From Lophius americanus (lineage: Eukaryota; Chordata; Actinopteri; Lophiiformes; Lophiidae), in contig JBBDHG010000009.1 in assembly GCA_037951165.1 (NCBI GenBank), positions 14,348,501 to 14,412,500 of the forward strand: a stretch of DNA of 64,000 nt, written 5' to 3'. A model generated the notes under the pieces. It did no database searches. It saw nothing but the letters and a program-made list of their open reading frames with translations, and had not been told where the DNA came from. A program made the position numbers and the translations under genes. Positions 10,575-23,272 of this stretch are shown here, in pieces (position 1 is the first letter of the stretch; each line of letters starts with the position of its first letter).

Positions 10575-11384
10575 GAAGTAGACAATGACATCCTTATCTC
10601 TGGCCTAGAGCATAATGTGGGCATCAAGGACACTTCTCTAATGTGGTATAGGTCATATCGGTCTCATAGGAACGTTTTTGTGAGTCTTCGTGATTTTCAA
10701 TCATCACTTGTGTCCCTCCCATGGGCTGCACCCCAGGGTTCCATTCTGGGGCCACTCCTTTTCACACTGTATTTGCTCCACCTAGGGTCTATTATTAAAT
10801 AACATGGCATCTTGTTCCATTTTAACACAGATGATTCTCAAATGTTCCTGCCTCTAAAACGTGACAACCCCAACTCCCTTAAATCAATGTTGGAATGTCT
10901 CAAGGACTTCAAAGCATTGCTGGATTAAAAATGTTTTAATCTGAATGACAGCAAAACTAAGGTCATCATGTTTGGACCTATTGGCACTGGTATTGCACCT
11001 CCAGACATGGGCCCCCTTGATTTGTATGTCAAACCCATAGCAAACAACCTTGGGGTGAGCAAATTTAAAAATTTATCAACAGATTAACTCTGTGGCCAGG
11101 TCAAGATTCTTCCAACTGAAGCATCGCCCTAAGGTCAAAGCCTGTTCTATCTTTTAAGGAACCCGAGAGTGATGCATGTGTTTGTGTCGACCTGCCTTGA
11201 TTACTTTAACGGTTACAGTCTAACCCTATATGTTGGTGTTGGCCACGCCTCTGTATCGCGTCTCCAGCTGGTCTAAAATGCTGCTGCTCGGTTTCTGATG
11301 GGGAGACGTAAACAAGAGCATGTTACTCCTGTTGTTGCATCCCTCAAATGGCTTACTGTGTATTTTCAGGATTCATTTTCAAAT

Positions 11385-12520
11385 CTCAAAGTGCTACAAA
11401 GTAAAAGCAGGTAAAAGAATCAATAAAAAATAAAATAACTACATAAAAACATGACCAAAAAGCAGCAATGTTAATTAAAGTTATAGGTTCTGCTAAAAAG
11501 GAAAGTTTTAAGTCATTTTTTAAATGTGTCAGTCGCCTGTGGAGCCCTCAGATGGTCAGGGAGGGCATTCCACAGACGAGGGGCAGCAGAACAGAAGGCC
11601 CGATCACCCATGGTGCTCAGCTTAGTCCGGGAAAGGAGGAGGCGGTATGAGTGGGTAAAACGGAGGGATGCTGTTGAGGACAGTGGGGTGAGTAGTTCTT
11701 TTAGGTAGGGGGGTGCGTTACCATGGATGCACTGGTGAGTGAGGAGAGAGATCTTATAATCAATCCTGGTGGAGATGGGAAGCCAATGAAGGGAATGAAG
11801 AACAGGGGTGATGTGTTCGTGTTTACAAACTCTCATCAGGATCCTTGCAGCACTGTTTTGAACATACTGTAGTCTTTGAAGACTTTTATAAGATGAGAAG
11901 TGCGTTACAGTAATCCAGTCGGGAGGAGACAAACGCGTGGACCAGCTTTTCAGCATCACTCAAGGTGAGTGAAGAACGGAGTTTGGAAATATTTCTGAGA
12001 TGGTAAAAGGAGATCTTGCAGATGTGTTTGATGTGGGATTCAAAAGTGAGTTGAGGGTTGAATCTTACACCGAGGTTGGTGACTGATGAAGACAGGGGAA
12101 TGTCGTGACCAGAGAAGGTAATACTGGTTATGGAGGAAGACTGGGTCTGATGTGGGGTGCCAAATAAAATTGCTTTGGTTTTGGAACTGTTCAACTGGAG
12201 AAAGTTGTTTTTCATCCTCACCTTCATCTCCTCCAGACACGCGCGGAGAGTTGACAGGGGAGATGATGATGTCGATGAGGATGGAGAGAATGCGGAGGAG
12301 CATGTATCAGTCCATATCAAGTGATGACAGGGCCAGAGGGGAGCAGGTACCGTATGAAGAGAATAGGGCCATGGACTGATCCCTGGGGGACCCCAAAAGT
12401 GACGGTGTATGTCCGGGACCTTGAACTTCCACGGGAAATGTATTCTGTTGTGGCAGTGAAGTAGGACTGAAACCAGTTTAGGTTGGTGGTAATGAGTCCC
12501 CTTCTCCATATTAGGCCGGC
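11385..12520 (-). mobile_element. Minus-strand L2-like LINE 3' half nested in the plus-strand LINE
   Basis: The minus strand encodes the end of an L2-type reverse transcriptase: LVHAFVSSRLDYCNALL (about 11955-11915), then, after a frameshift, LQRLQYVQNSAARILMR, LHSLHWLPISTRIDYK and GDRAFCSAAPRLWNALPDHL. The 3' tail (11385-11480, with CTCAAAGTGCTACAAAGTAA) is nearly identical to 30034-30150 in a pnpla2 intron. The 5' side is frameshifted, and the copy is 5'-truncated. Confidence 0.8.
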
Positions 12521-12627
12521 CCCGACCTTTTTCTTGTGTTTGAGTCCTGCCTAAAAACACATTGGTTTTCCCTGGCGTATCAGTGTCATCAGAGCATTAG
12601 AGTCACTTGAGCTTTTTTCCACCGTGT

Positions 12628-12680
12628 TTTATTGTTTTTATGTTGTGCTTTCTTGCTACAGTATTTAACTGGGTTTTATT
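12628..12680 (-). terminator. Candidate pidd1 polyadenylation signals within LINE sequence
   Basis: Reading the minus strand downstream of the pidd1 stop codon (12982), I find no AATAAA or ATTAAA before the LINE tail. The first AATAAA hexamers are at 12680-12675 and 12633-12628, both in antisense L2-like sequence about 300 bases past the stop. Their use is inferred, not shown. Confidence 0.35.
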
Positions 12681-12981
12681 GTGCATTATTTAATGAGTTC
12701 ATTGACTGGAAAGCACCTCGGTCAACTTTGTGGTTTTAAATGTGCTCTTTAAATTAAGTCGGATTGGATTGGACCGTTTGATTTCCATTTTCCATTTCAC
12801 CTCTTTTCAGCAGGTTTTGAGAAAAGTGCCCCCAGCTGCTGGTTGACTATGATTGTGAAAAAGAGATGTCTTTGCACACAAGGATAGTTGTTTGGACAGC
12901 AGGATGAGAGGAAGGGGGTACATGGTAAACAAACAGGTTATTCAAGTGTGAGAAAGCCATCTGCACCCTGCAGGAGTTCAT

Positions 12982-15900
12982 CTACTGTGGTGTTTCACCG
13001 AGGGAGGAGGAGCTCTCTCCTTCCAGACCTACTCTCCTCAGCGATTCTGAGTATTTTCTCCTCCCTATACTGACAATGTCCTCAATCTCATCCGCAAGGT
13101 CCCTCCTGTCGCACGCTATCATGGTGTTCATCAGCCTCGACACCGCCCCCGGCCCTGTGTTACTCTGTCTTCGGGCCCAGAAGAACAGCATCTCAAGCAC
13201 CAAGGCTTCCAAGTTGTCCCTAGTGGGCAAAGGACGACATACATTAAACAATTTAAATTGACTGCAGTTTCTGAAACATAAATATCGGTCTTTATTGGAA
13301 TAAGCAACCACAGGTATGAACATTACTGTACAATAATGTAGAACTGCACATTTCAATATTTATATTCAAAGAATAATCAAAACAAATAAAATATTTTCTT
13401 TCACTCCACTCACGTCTGCATTCAATTCCATTTATCTGTTTGCTGTGTTACTAATAATGTCTTATTATGTGTATGTGGACGGATTATTAATCTGCACTGT
13501 TATGCCGTAGACCGACATTAGCTGTTCTGTTCATGGAATAAAAAACATATAGAGAAACAAATCATCTTAGTTTTGTGTGTTGACCACAATTTTGATAGAA
13601 GTTTTGGACGAGACAGTCCCAGCGTAAATTGCACAATTTTTAAATTGTGCTGGGACATTTTGAGTTTGGGATGAAATGTAAAAACATGGTGAATTCATGT
13701 ATGGGATTACAATCTCCATGCAGCTGGATGCGTGTCGACAGGGTTTTGTGAGGGGGAGGGGCAGATGAACATCAGTTTGTGCGTAATCTCCTGCAGTGTC
13801 CGAGATTGCCAGATGACATCAGACAGTACAGATTAAAGATTCTTTTCCTTTTGCACTTTTCCCTCAGTCCCATCACATCACATCTTGTTCCTTTAATGGA
13901 TCCAGCTGTGTCCTTGCCATGTGCACACCATTCACTCACGCAGAAGTGCTTTTAATGTTCTTTTTTTTTTCTCCACTACATTTACATATTTCTCTCTTTA
14001 ACCAAGCTGGATCCAAACAGACTGGGATGAAGTTTTCTTAGAATCTCGTAATCCATTTACTTTCATTTTCCAATTATAATTAAGCTCCAGACGTGTAAAT
14101 TTGTGCCTAAGTTCTTAAATCCAGCGCAATTGAGAACATTTGCCAAAATATAAAGTTAATTCCTACCTATGCTTATACTGGATACGATCCAATTCCTGGT
14201 AGCTCAAGCCAAGTTTTATACCAATAACTCGCCAGTCCTGTCCAATCTGGAGTGAGATGGACAGCAGGTTGGATTCTGTCAGGTAGCCACTCTCAGGGTC
14301 CCCCAGGTTCAGAGGCGGATACTGGAAGTCTTCCATGAAGAAATTTTTCTCTGAGTTTAGACCCTGTGACAAAAGATAATGCAGAGTTTCCTTCAGGTTT
14401 ATGGATAGGTAGCAGTTGACAAGCAGAACAGTAACTTAAAAAAAAAAAGAAGCATCTAATGTAAAATACTTAATAGCTATGGAAGAAACATTCACTCCAA
14501 CTGACAGGAAGTTGTAGCGGTAATGTTGCAAGCCACTGGCTGTCATGTCCTTTCCTCTTTCTGGCCACTTCCTCTGGCAGGTTGTCAGGAACCTCTCCTC
14601 TATAAAAAGAAACCTGTAACAGAGGCAAATAACATTTTTTATCAAAGACTGGTTTTTGGTCTAAATGGCAATTCCGGGTGGCCTCAGGCCAGATAGCCGT
14701 GGTGAATAGGCACAATTATCCGTTTGATGCATTATTTCGAAAGATGTTTAAAAGTCTCTGACATGTATGGAGGAACAAACCCATTAGAATCCCCTCATTG
14801 CATAATGCAAACCAAAACTACCGCCATGAAGCCCAAAACACCCTCAGAATTTCCTGTGGAGTTAAAACATGTTTCTGATGGTGTCTTTACCTTTTTTGAA
14901 ACCAAACATTTCACAGAGGTAGAAGTGTTTATTACAGGATAGATCTGGAGTATAATAAAGAGTACACACATTTCTACTCTGGTCACTTAAAGCTCCATTC
15001 CGACTGAATGTATTTCTCTAGGGGAGCTGGAGTGATTAAACAATTAGCTGCTCTGGCCAGTGATTTAAAATCCTGGAGTAGTGAGGACATACTGGAGGAA
15101 GATTAATTCTCACAGTTATACAGTACAGCCAGTTACTTACAGTTCTCAAGCAAAGTCATTGATCCTTTGTAATTTAAAATCCTCAGCTTATTTAAGGATG
15201 GAGATTTGTGACTGGAATTCACTACTACTTCTTTGAGAAGTTATTTCTACAACAAATCAGGTCCTGTGATTTTCCAATGTTTAAAATGCACTCAAGCATA
15301 TACACAATAGAACTGGGAGAAGGAATTTAAAATGGAAACTCTTCAAGACAACTAGCAAACGTGGACGCATCCCACAATTCATGGATCAGAAGGAAAAACT
15401 GGAAAAACTATTTGATTTATTGTTACTCTTTAATACACTGAAGATCAGTTAAACCACCATCACATATGTTGGAGCGAGTGTAGATCATATGATGCATATG
15501 GCTTATGTATCTTTTTGAAGTGTGAGAAATTAAATGTTTTTCTGTTACAATATATACTAGGAAGTAAAATCCTTAGGAGTTATGATGTTTTTCATCTCAG
15601 TAATTTAGCAGCAAGTAAATAAGTTAGTTCAAGGTTAGAGCTAGTGCCAAATAAGCAATATCTGAGAACCCGTGAACATATTTTTTAGGAGTGTGCATCT
15701 TTCCCTTGTAAAATGTATCTAGATACTTGGCCTCCGATACGATTCAAGAACACTCGATTTTAATACGAACAATTCGATATAATTCAATTTGATGCAATCT
15801 GACACATCTGTTCAATGTAGACATTAGTTTTCCATTGTTAATAAAAAATATTGACAAAAATGTTGACTACTGAATGTAAACGGAAGTCTGTCTAACACAC

Positions 15901-18900
15901 TGGATGAGTCACTTTGCCAGTTAGAGGGAGAAATATAAAAAAATGATTTAAAAAATCAGTCTTTATCCTACAGTTCACTGAAATTCAAGAACTTTTCATA
16001 ACCCCTAAGCACTGAAAGTAACCCTTATATTACATTTTCACAAGTGACAAAAATTATAGCCAATGAAACTAGCTAAGGAGTCAAAAATATTGTACAAGTA
16101 TTGTGACCTGAGAGGTACAGCAACACATCAGTAACATTCCACTGTAAACTATTTTCACAATAGAATAAATGGTGTAAATTGAGAGCACAAGAGGAACAAC
16201 TGAATGAAAAATGGAAAAAAATTGACAATCTACAATATCCAAATGTATATGTGAAGGATCTATTTTAAAGAAAACAAGAAGAATATGGACAGAAAGAAGA
16301 ATAAGTGTGAGAGAATTTCCCAAACACTTTTAGTTCTGTTGGCGACACTGTTCAGCATAATTGATCTATGATCAATAAATATATAAGTGGAACAAATGCC
16401 GTCAGGTGTGAGGAGTTAGACGGGGGATATGTGCAATATGTTATTGATTGTTTGTTCTCATATGATTTAGTTGAGGTGACAAAGTCCTTGCACAATCATG
16501 TACAGGCAAGGAGCAAAATTTACAAAGTTTGTTTATATGTGTCAATTCAGAAATCATTATTCTTATCTGTTGACCATGATGACTGACCTGTCCTCTCACT
16601 GGATAGCTCTGACCCTGAGATGGACAGATGTACACTTCCTTAAGATTCTTCAAGCTTGAGTAAAAAACAAAGCACAGTCTTCCCCCAACACAGTCTGGTC
16701 TCTCTGGAGAAAACATAAAAACATCCTCTCAAGATTTCATTTATTATCATTTATTATCCAAGAGCACATCATACGACCTTGGAAGGAAAGGGAGCGGGAG
16801 AAAAATATATTTATGTAAGACAGAGCCTCAAAGAGGACTTCAGACCTGTGGTGATATCTAAGCCCCTCTCAAAGCCAGCAAAGAACTGCTCTCCCTCCAG
16901 TAGATCAAACAGATCTGACGGCTGAGGGCCATCATACTGCTCCGACAAAGACTGCACTCTACCGTCCACCTAGGCAGGAAGCATCACAATCGGCGCTCAG
17001 GATTTATGCAGAAACATCAAGAAGCCATGCATGCACACACACACACACATCATTAAAGAGTCTCACATTAAAGCGGACAGAGGAGGATGTATATAGCTCA
17101 ATTAAACTAGAGTTTAAATACAGACAGGAAGAAATGTACAAACCTTGTTAGAGGGTAAACACTGTAGCATAACTTGTGAAGGATCAGTCTTGCGCTGGAG
17201 GACAAAGAATTGGACTTTGAACAGTTTTAGCCTTTGGTAGACTTTCCTGACTACCCCACTAACACAGCGACATGTAGTGTACCAGAGCCAGTACCTATGA
17301 TTATTATGCAAACAGAGATACATTGTTAAACAGACTGAAAATGAACATTTTCATTTCCAAAACATTTCCAACAAATATGGTGAAAATATTAGAAAGTTTA
17401 CCATGAGAAATGTGTGATGTAGAAAATGGCATACAGATGGGTGACATAGAGAGACACATGCGAAGTGATGTCAGTCCAGGTTTGGGCAGTGGGGTCTCCA
17501 TGTAGCAGATGCAAACAGGTCATATCAACCGTATGGCCTGAAGAAGCGCAAGATATTGTTACTACATGCATGTTGAAATTCATCTTTACAAAAAATAGCT
17601 TTTGCGAGCATATGTTTCACTTGGTCTACACCGTCATCCTGACAACAAGGGTATATCCACAAAAAGGCCCCAATCCATTCTGTTGTAAAAACAATTCCCC
17701 CGACATTACTCCTGAAATTAAATGTGGCTTATTAATAATCTCACAAAGTCAATATTTACTCAACTTAACAATTTATATGAAGTCAGTAATATGTTCCAGG
17801 AAAGGATCCCACCATCGTGACTCAATAATGAGGAAAACTTTTCCTCAGCTCTGTAATAAAACAAGACAGATGTCCTTGTGTTTATTCATATGAGCAACAT
17901 TTTGATAACTTTGGACAAATGGATGGACTAATGGAACAGTAAAACATACAAGAAACTGTGTTTTCCACAAAAAGCTCCCCTGAATGGGTAAAATATGAAC
18001 TAATGGAGAAATAATTTATTAATTAAACACATAGATATCCTTGTGTAGCTTCTTATGAGCCAATTTGGACCCAAAGGGACATAAGATTGAGAATTACGGG
18101 TCAAACATTTTTATTTTCCGCAAAAAAAAACCCTAGTGTGTTGAATATGAACAATAACAGTAAAACATGCAAAATAAAAGTTAGATATTTATTTGGGAAA
18201 TGAAGATATTACCGTTGCTCTACTTGTTTCTGACGTCTTTCCTCATTGTTATCTGGTGACTGATGTGGGCATTGTTCTTTCTGTGGGGCAAGATAGCCTG
18301 ACCTGGTAGATTGGCCATGATATTCTAAAGATATTATGATACTGCTGGATCTGAATAGCAAGATACTGGGATGAGACTCGCACCTGACTTTGCTGGGATA
18401 TTCTCTGTTATAACAGATATGCCTGTAATAAACCCACATATTTACATAAGACAACCGAGACTTTGAGTGAATTCCTTTCTTCAAATGATCAAAAGACAAG
18501 ATTTTTCTTCATCCATCTCCTTGAGATGGTCATATGCGGTAACTTTAGACTAAATCAGACAAACTGTTAGGAAGTTATGTTCAAAAAACTTTTTGAACAT
18601 AAACTCTTCACAAATCAACAAATCTCCCCTTAGTTAGCAAAATATGAACTATTTGAATAGATAACAATATATACAAGATAGATATCCTCAAATTAATTCA
18701 TGTGAACCAAATATGGAAAAAATTGGACCAGCTATGTGAGATGTTGAACAAAAACTGACCACCGATAGTGGCGGAAATATGCAACTAACCTTTCCCATAA
18801 TCAGTTTAGTTTTCCTTGCACTAAGGTCTAAGGATATAAAAGTTGAAAATGATCAAGGATATCATTGTTGAGTTACTGCGTTAATTCAAAGGATGTGCGG

Positions 18901-21900
18901 CATATGTGGCGATGATAATTCCAAAACAACTCAGACATTTCCACCATGGAATTTTAAAATGATATCTGGAAAAAGACACACTAATAGAATTGTGAAAACT
19001 TAACTAACGAATACAACGTTGATCAGAATTTACAAAATACATACATGCAAATAAGACCAAATGAACAAAACAAACTGCAGCTTTACTCAACTTGAGCGAA
19101 ATCTACAGCTAAAATAAAGCTCAGCCCGTTTCTCATCAAAAACCCTGCCCCCACTCAGCATCTTGAACAGGGATACCTTTCTCTGGAGCTAATGGTGAAG
19201 CAGAGAAGCTCCCTACTTCAGACGTTATGTTAATAACAACCCAGCAGACCCTCTCCTTCACTCTCATCTTGTAATTCTCATACAGGCAGCAGAAGGATGA
19301 TCTAAAATTAAAGCAACGATCACAGCAGCAACCCCATGGATTAAATATCGATGGCTTATATGAGGCTTAAGAAGAAAAGCTTAGACTGGTGAAAAGTTCA
19401 AGTTTTGTCTTAGAACTATTGAACATATGTTTCCAATGCTGTAAGTAGTGAACCAGTGAACAAAATAATTAGAAAGAAATTTATAAATATACCCACAAGG
19501 ACTGATGCATTGTTATTTAATCGCAATGTAACCTGCAGAAGCCGAATTGAATGAAACTGTGAGATGCCTGAAGTTTCCCTCCCCTAATAAAAACACATGA
19601 GTGCAAAGGTATAAGGTATATGACTTATTATACCTGTAACTCCAAATGGCAGAGGGACCTGAACTTTGACAGGCTGCAGGAAATTTGTGTTGGGCATCTG
19701 GGAGAGGCACAGGAGAGGACTAACGCTGGCCTGAGGATCCCCACACAGTGCCTGTACCTCTGATACGGACACATGCAGCACCTTCACAAAGAGAAACAAA
19801 CTAAAGCCATTAAAAACACAGATTCTTCCATGAAAAACTCATATCAACATCCACATCCTGTTTGCGCCTTTACCTGTAAGGTTATATTGCAGGTCTGCAC
19901 CGTTGAGTGTGGGGGGAAGTGAAGCTTAATTCCCGGGTCAGAGCTAGACACCAACAGAGCTCCAGCCGATGTAAGAGAGCAGCTGTCCGTCACTGGACGC
20001 GACACTACCATAAACCAAGAGAAGTGGCACACCATGCAGCATGCCAGCTACAAGTACAAAAGGAAAGTTTTCAACACCACATTTCTGTTGGTAATAAATG
20101 CTTTAGACGTGGCATGTTCAAATATTTACCCTGACTGGACGACCTTTGCGGTAAATGAGATTGCTGTCGCTTCCTCTCCTCAGAACAGTAGGCAGGGTGC
20201 TCCATGACTGTCCGTCAAACCTCCGCACCACCACCTCCCTTCTCTTTGTCCGATGATATGGCACACACACCTTCACAGGCTGTAAAGGTTTTAAAGTAGA
20301 AATTATATTTACAACATGCAACTAAGGTACAGAACAGGGTAAGATGGAATCAGAAGAACCAACGAGAATCAATCCACCATTTTCAAGTAGTCCATGAATT
20401 TGTTTTCTAATCTTTTTAGCTACGTATGAGCCCAAAATTCCTTGAGGGGGAGCTTACAATTTAATTTTTCAATTGCTGCACCTGAAATTTAGCAAGTCTG
20501 ATTTTCAAGAAAATTTTAAGTTTATTTTTTTCTTAAATAACCAACTGCGTTAGCAGGCATGATTATAGATGTGCTGTAACATATATATAAGCATACACAT
20601 ATTCTCTGTTGATTATTTTGCTACTGTATAGCATATGCACATCTTTCCCAATTTTTCAGTACACCTCCCAGAATCCTTGCACACAAACATAAGACATCAG
20701 AACCTTTTGAAGTTGGTTATTAATTAGTTTTCCCATCAATAAAATTGTTGCAGTGCTCATTCCACCTGTCCTGATAAATGGTGCCGACAAACTTAAGTGG
20801 TCCTTGGCATGGTCTCTGTGGACCAGACATGGTCGTCAACGGTCTGCTGTGTGGTCCTCATAATAAAGGCCAGTTGTTTGTCACATGACCACAATCCCCC
20901 ATAAACAACTGTCTTACCTCCCCTTCTATTTTCTTTCATCTTTGGAATTTCCCCATTTGGGATGAATAAAGTATCTTCTTATCTTATCTTATGTGTGCTC
21001 TTTGTCAACAATCACTTATTGCTTTTGTTGACACCAGCATATATGTTTGGTGATATTGAATCAGAAAGTGAGCGTACCAGTTCAACCTGTGTAAAAGGTT
21101 AGTCTAGAACCTTGACTGCCATAAAAATTGAGGCACAGCTGAAAACAAAATTTAATAATTAATTTGTATCCTCCTGAGTTTGAGCGCCTGTTGTGTTAAG
21201 TTAAAAACAAAATCAGAGTGTCCCTGAATGAGCTGTGATAACTAAGTTTGGTAAACCCTTTTTAAATACCTTAAGAAATGTAATTCCATGAGGACGAAGT
21301 TCTAACGGACGACTCAATAAGATATTATGTTCTTCCAGCTTCACCCACTTCCTTTCTGGCCTTTTCTCAACCCACTCCAATTTTGTAGTTGTCAACAGGC
21401 ATCGCGGAGGAAAGAGCAGCTCAGCCCCCCCTTGGAGAAATACATGACACCCAGCAGGCGAAACACAGAAACTATGGAGCAAGAGGAGCACAACATCCTT
21501 AATCTAGTCGGAAACACACTGAATTAACAATAGTACAGTAGAGATCATAAAAAAATGTTTCTGTGATGAGTTACGTTTTACCTGTGCTGAGTGAGTCCGA
21601 GATGCAAGACAGGAATTTTTGTTTCTGATTGATCTGGTAGGGAAAGAGTGATGGTACAGAATGAAAATTCTGACAGGAAATCTAATGACAATTTAGTCAA
21701 ACTGCTTAATGCACAAATTTGAAGCCCTGTTTTTCTGCTCACCAAGTCTAGGAGGTAGAGGAGGAGGGGTTGGAGGTTTTCCCAAAGGATTTTCACGCAC
21801 ATCTATTTTCAGCAGAGGCAGGTTTTTCAGACAATGTGGGATCAGACGAAGGTTATTGTTGTAGATGATAAGCTCCCTAAGGGAGGCAAGCGAGGCTGGG

Positions 21901-23272
21901 CAACAAAGAAGACAAGGAGGCTTATATTACTGCTGCATTTATGAATTTAAATCATCTGAACCACAATGAGCAATTCTGGGTTAATTATTGTGAGCCTCTC
22001 ATTGACACGTGCACTCACCCTCACATTCTTACCCATGCTCTCTGGAAGGTGCTTCAGCTTATTGTGGGACAATTCCAATTTAACAAGCTGCTCCAGGAAA
22101 CCAATTTCATCCGGTAGTTCCTGAAGAAGGTTATATGAAATATCCAGAGTCTGAACAGCTTTAAGCTGACCCAGACCTGGGGGAAGAGAGACCAGCTCAT
22201 TCCCCAAGAGGGAGAGGTAGGTGAGAGAGGACAGTTGGCCTATATCAGGAGGCAAAGATGAGAGATGGTTGTGACAGAGGAGCAAAGAGGCCAAAACAGG
22301 CAAGCTGAGAAGGCAGGTTGGCAGACAGGAGAGATGATTAAAGGAGAGATCCAGGTGCACCAGATTAGCAAGAGATGAAACAGATGTGGGCAGAGTGGTG
22401 AGGAGGCCAGGCAGAGGGTCACCTTGTGAGTCATAAAAACGGTGTCCTGAAATCATAGTAAGAAATGTAGTTATGAGCACAGAAAGTAAAACAAATATGG
22501 ACGATGAGATTCCAACATATTGACACCTCATTTACTTATATATTATAGTGTGACAATTTTTTAACCCTCTGAGATATCACATATAGCTGATGATAACACA
22601 TGAAATAATTAATCAGAAAGTACCCCGAATAGTCAGCGAGCGCAAATTTGTCAAATTGTGTATGACATCCAGTGCTCCATCCAAGCCTGGTTTGTCCTCA
22701 GAGCCCAGTCTCAGGTACCGCAGGCCTGCTAGCTGCCCAGGGACTGATGTCCAAAGCAGGGGCAAAGCAGCTGCTCCTCCCTGGTACACATCAAGGGTCA
22801 GCTTTGTATCAGTCAAAACAGACGAGAGCTCCACAGAGGGAGGCAATGGTGGAGTCAGAGAAAAAACAGAGGAGGAGGAGGAGGATGTTGAGGACAAATT
22901 TGGATGAAGAAAGGAAGAGGAGTAAGAGGAGAGACTTGATATAGAAGGGCCACATGTGTCCTGGAGGCTGAAGGGAGACAAAGACTGAGCATCCCTCTCT
23001 GGTTCATCAACTTTTGAGTGACCTTCAGATATTCCATCACTTGATATTGTTGATCCATTCTCCATCTGTGATTTCTCCTCAACGTGATGCTCAAGTTCTC
23101 TCCAGAGGCTCGGAGCCACAGAACAGTCTGGATCTGCACCTTGAGACATAGTTTTTGGTGGTTGGGATGCAGTTGTCACTTTGACCTCTTCAGCCTTCGA
23201 CCTTTCTGCTTTGTTTTCAGTATCTTCACCAGGAGGTGGCTCTCCTTTACTGCTTCTCTCCATTGAAGTCAA
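12982..23272 (-). CDS. pidd1: p53-induced death domain protein 1 (PIDD1)
   Basis: PIDD1 nucleates the caspase-2 PIDDosome (with RAIDD/CRADD) and a RIP1/NEMO complex in DNA damage and extra-centrosome signalling. Fifteen coding exons: 23272-22624, 22446-22033, 21895-21743, 21633-21582, 21471-21270, 20279-20130, 20047-19874, 19781-19634, 17537-17402, 17294-17144, 16969-16846, 16703-16588, 14613-14506, 14363-14167, 13219-12982. They sum to 3012 bases (1003 residues; human 910), all with GT/AG borders and matching phases. Domains in order: Ser-rich N-terminus (1-160), leucine-rich repeats (about 165-390), two ZU5 modules and UPA (about 425-860), death domain (about 890-975). HFS self-cleavage sites are at Ser550 and Ser692. 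The start is the first ATG after an in-frame TAG. No breaks are seen. Confidence 0.95.
14614..16587 (-). other. pidd1 intron 12, nothing recognised
   Basis: This AT-rich intron has only short shadow frames and no transposon I can name. The phase matches on both sides. Confidence 0.6.
17404..17412 (-). other. pidd1: Second HFS autocleavage site of PIDD1 (Ser692)
   Basis: His690-Phe691-Ser692 is at the very end of exon 9 (ITHFSW), with the Trp codon split across the intron. It corresponds to human Ser588, whose cleavage yields PIDD-CC, the caspase-2-activating fragment. Both processing steps are therefore predicted to be retained. Confidence 0.85.
17890..18790 (+). repeat. Dispersed AT-rich repeat family, two copies in pidd1 intron 8
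   Basis: Copies at about 17890-18140 and 18490-18790 share phrases such as AAATATGAACTA, the AGATATCCT block and CCAA.TTTGGACC. The second contains GACAAACTGTTAGGAAGTTA, which recurs in inverted orientation at 42350-42390 in ppp1r12c intron 1. A perfect 13-bp inverted repeat with a 2-base AC spacer (18575-18602) lies in this copy. No coding capacity; the family is not identified. Confidence 0.5.
20018..20026 (-). other. pidd1: First HFS autocleavage site of PIDD1 (Ser550)
   Basis: His548-Phe549-Ser550 sits in CHFSWFMVVSRPV at the start of exon 7. It corresponds to human Ser446, where intein-like self-cleavage between Phe and Ser releases PIDD-C, the form linked to NF-kB signalling. The context up to SRPV is conserved. 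Confidence 0.85.
20750..20995 (+). mobile_element. Rex1/CR1-like LINE 3' tail
   Basis: It ends in TTTGGGATGAATAAAGTATC followed by repeated TTATCTTATC, the typical 3' terminus of Rex1/Babar-type LINEs in fish. It lies in pidd1 intron 5, antisense to the gene. No coding sequence remains. Confidence 0.55.
22868..22890 (-). repeat. Coding triplet run giving a serine tract in PIDD1 exon 1
   Basis: A (GGA)n run on the plus strand encodes serines in the SSTSSSSSSVF segment of the PIDD1 N-terminus on the minus strand. It lies in the low-complexity region before the leucine-rich repeats and is likely length-variable. Confidence 0.6.

Larger units (their letters stand above)
9240..12780 (+). mobile_element. 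L2/Maui-like LINE, interrupted by two later insertions
   Basis: Plus-strand reverse-transcriptase motifs run in order through three pieces: SIILVLLDPTAAFNTVN at 9334-9389; then NDILISGLEHNVGIKD and the APQGSILGPLLFTLYL box at 10583-10780; then a C-terminal LDYFNGYS / NAAARFLMG block at about 11195-11300. The tail resumes at about 12525 (ESCLKTHWFSLAY) and ends near 12775 in GGATTGGATTGG. A hAT element (9390-10574) and a minus-strand L2-like copy (about 11385-12520) separate the pieces. Stops and frameshifts show it is dead. Confidence 0.75.
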
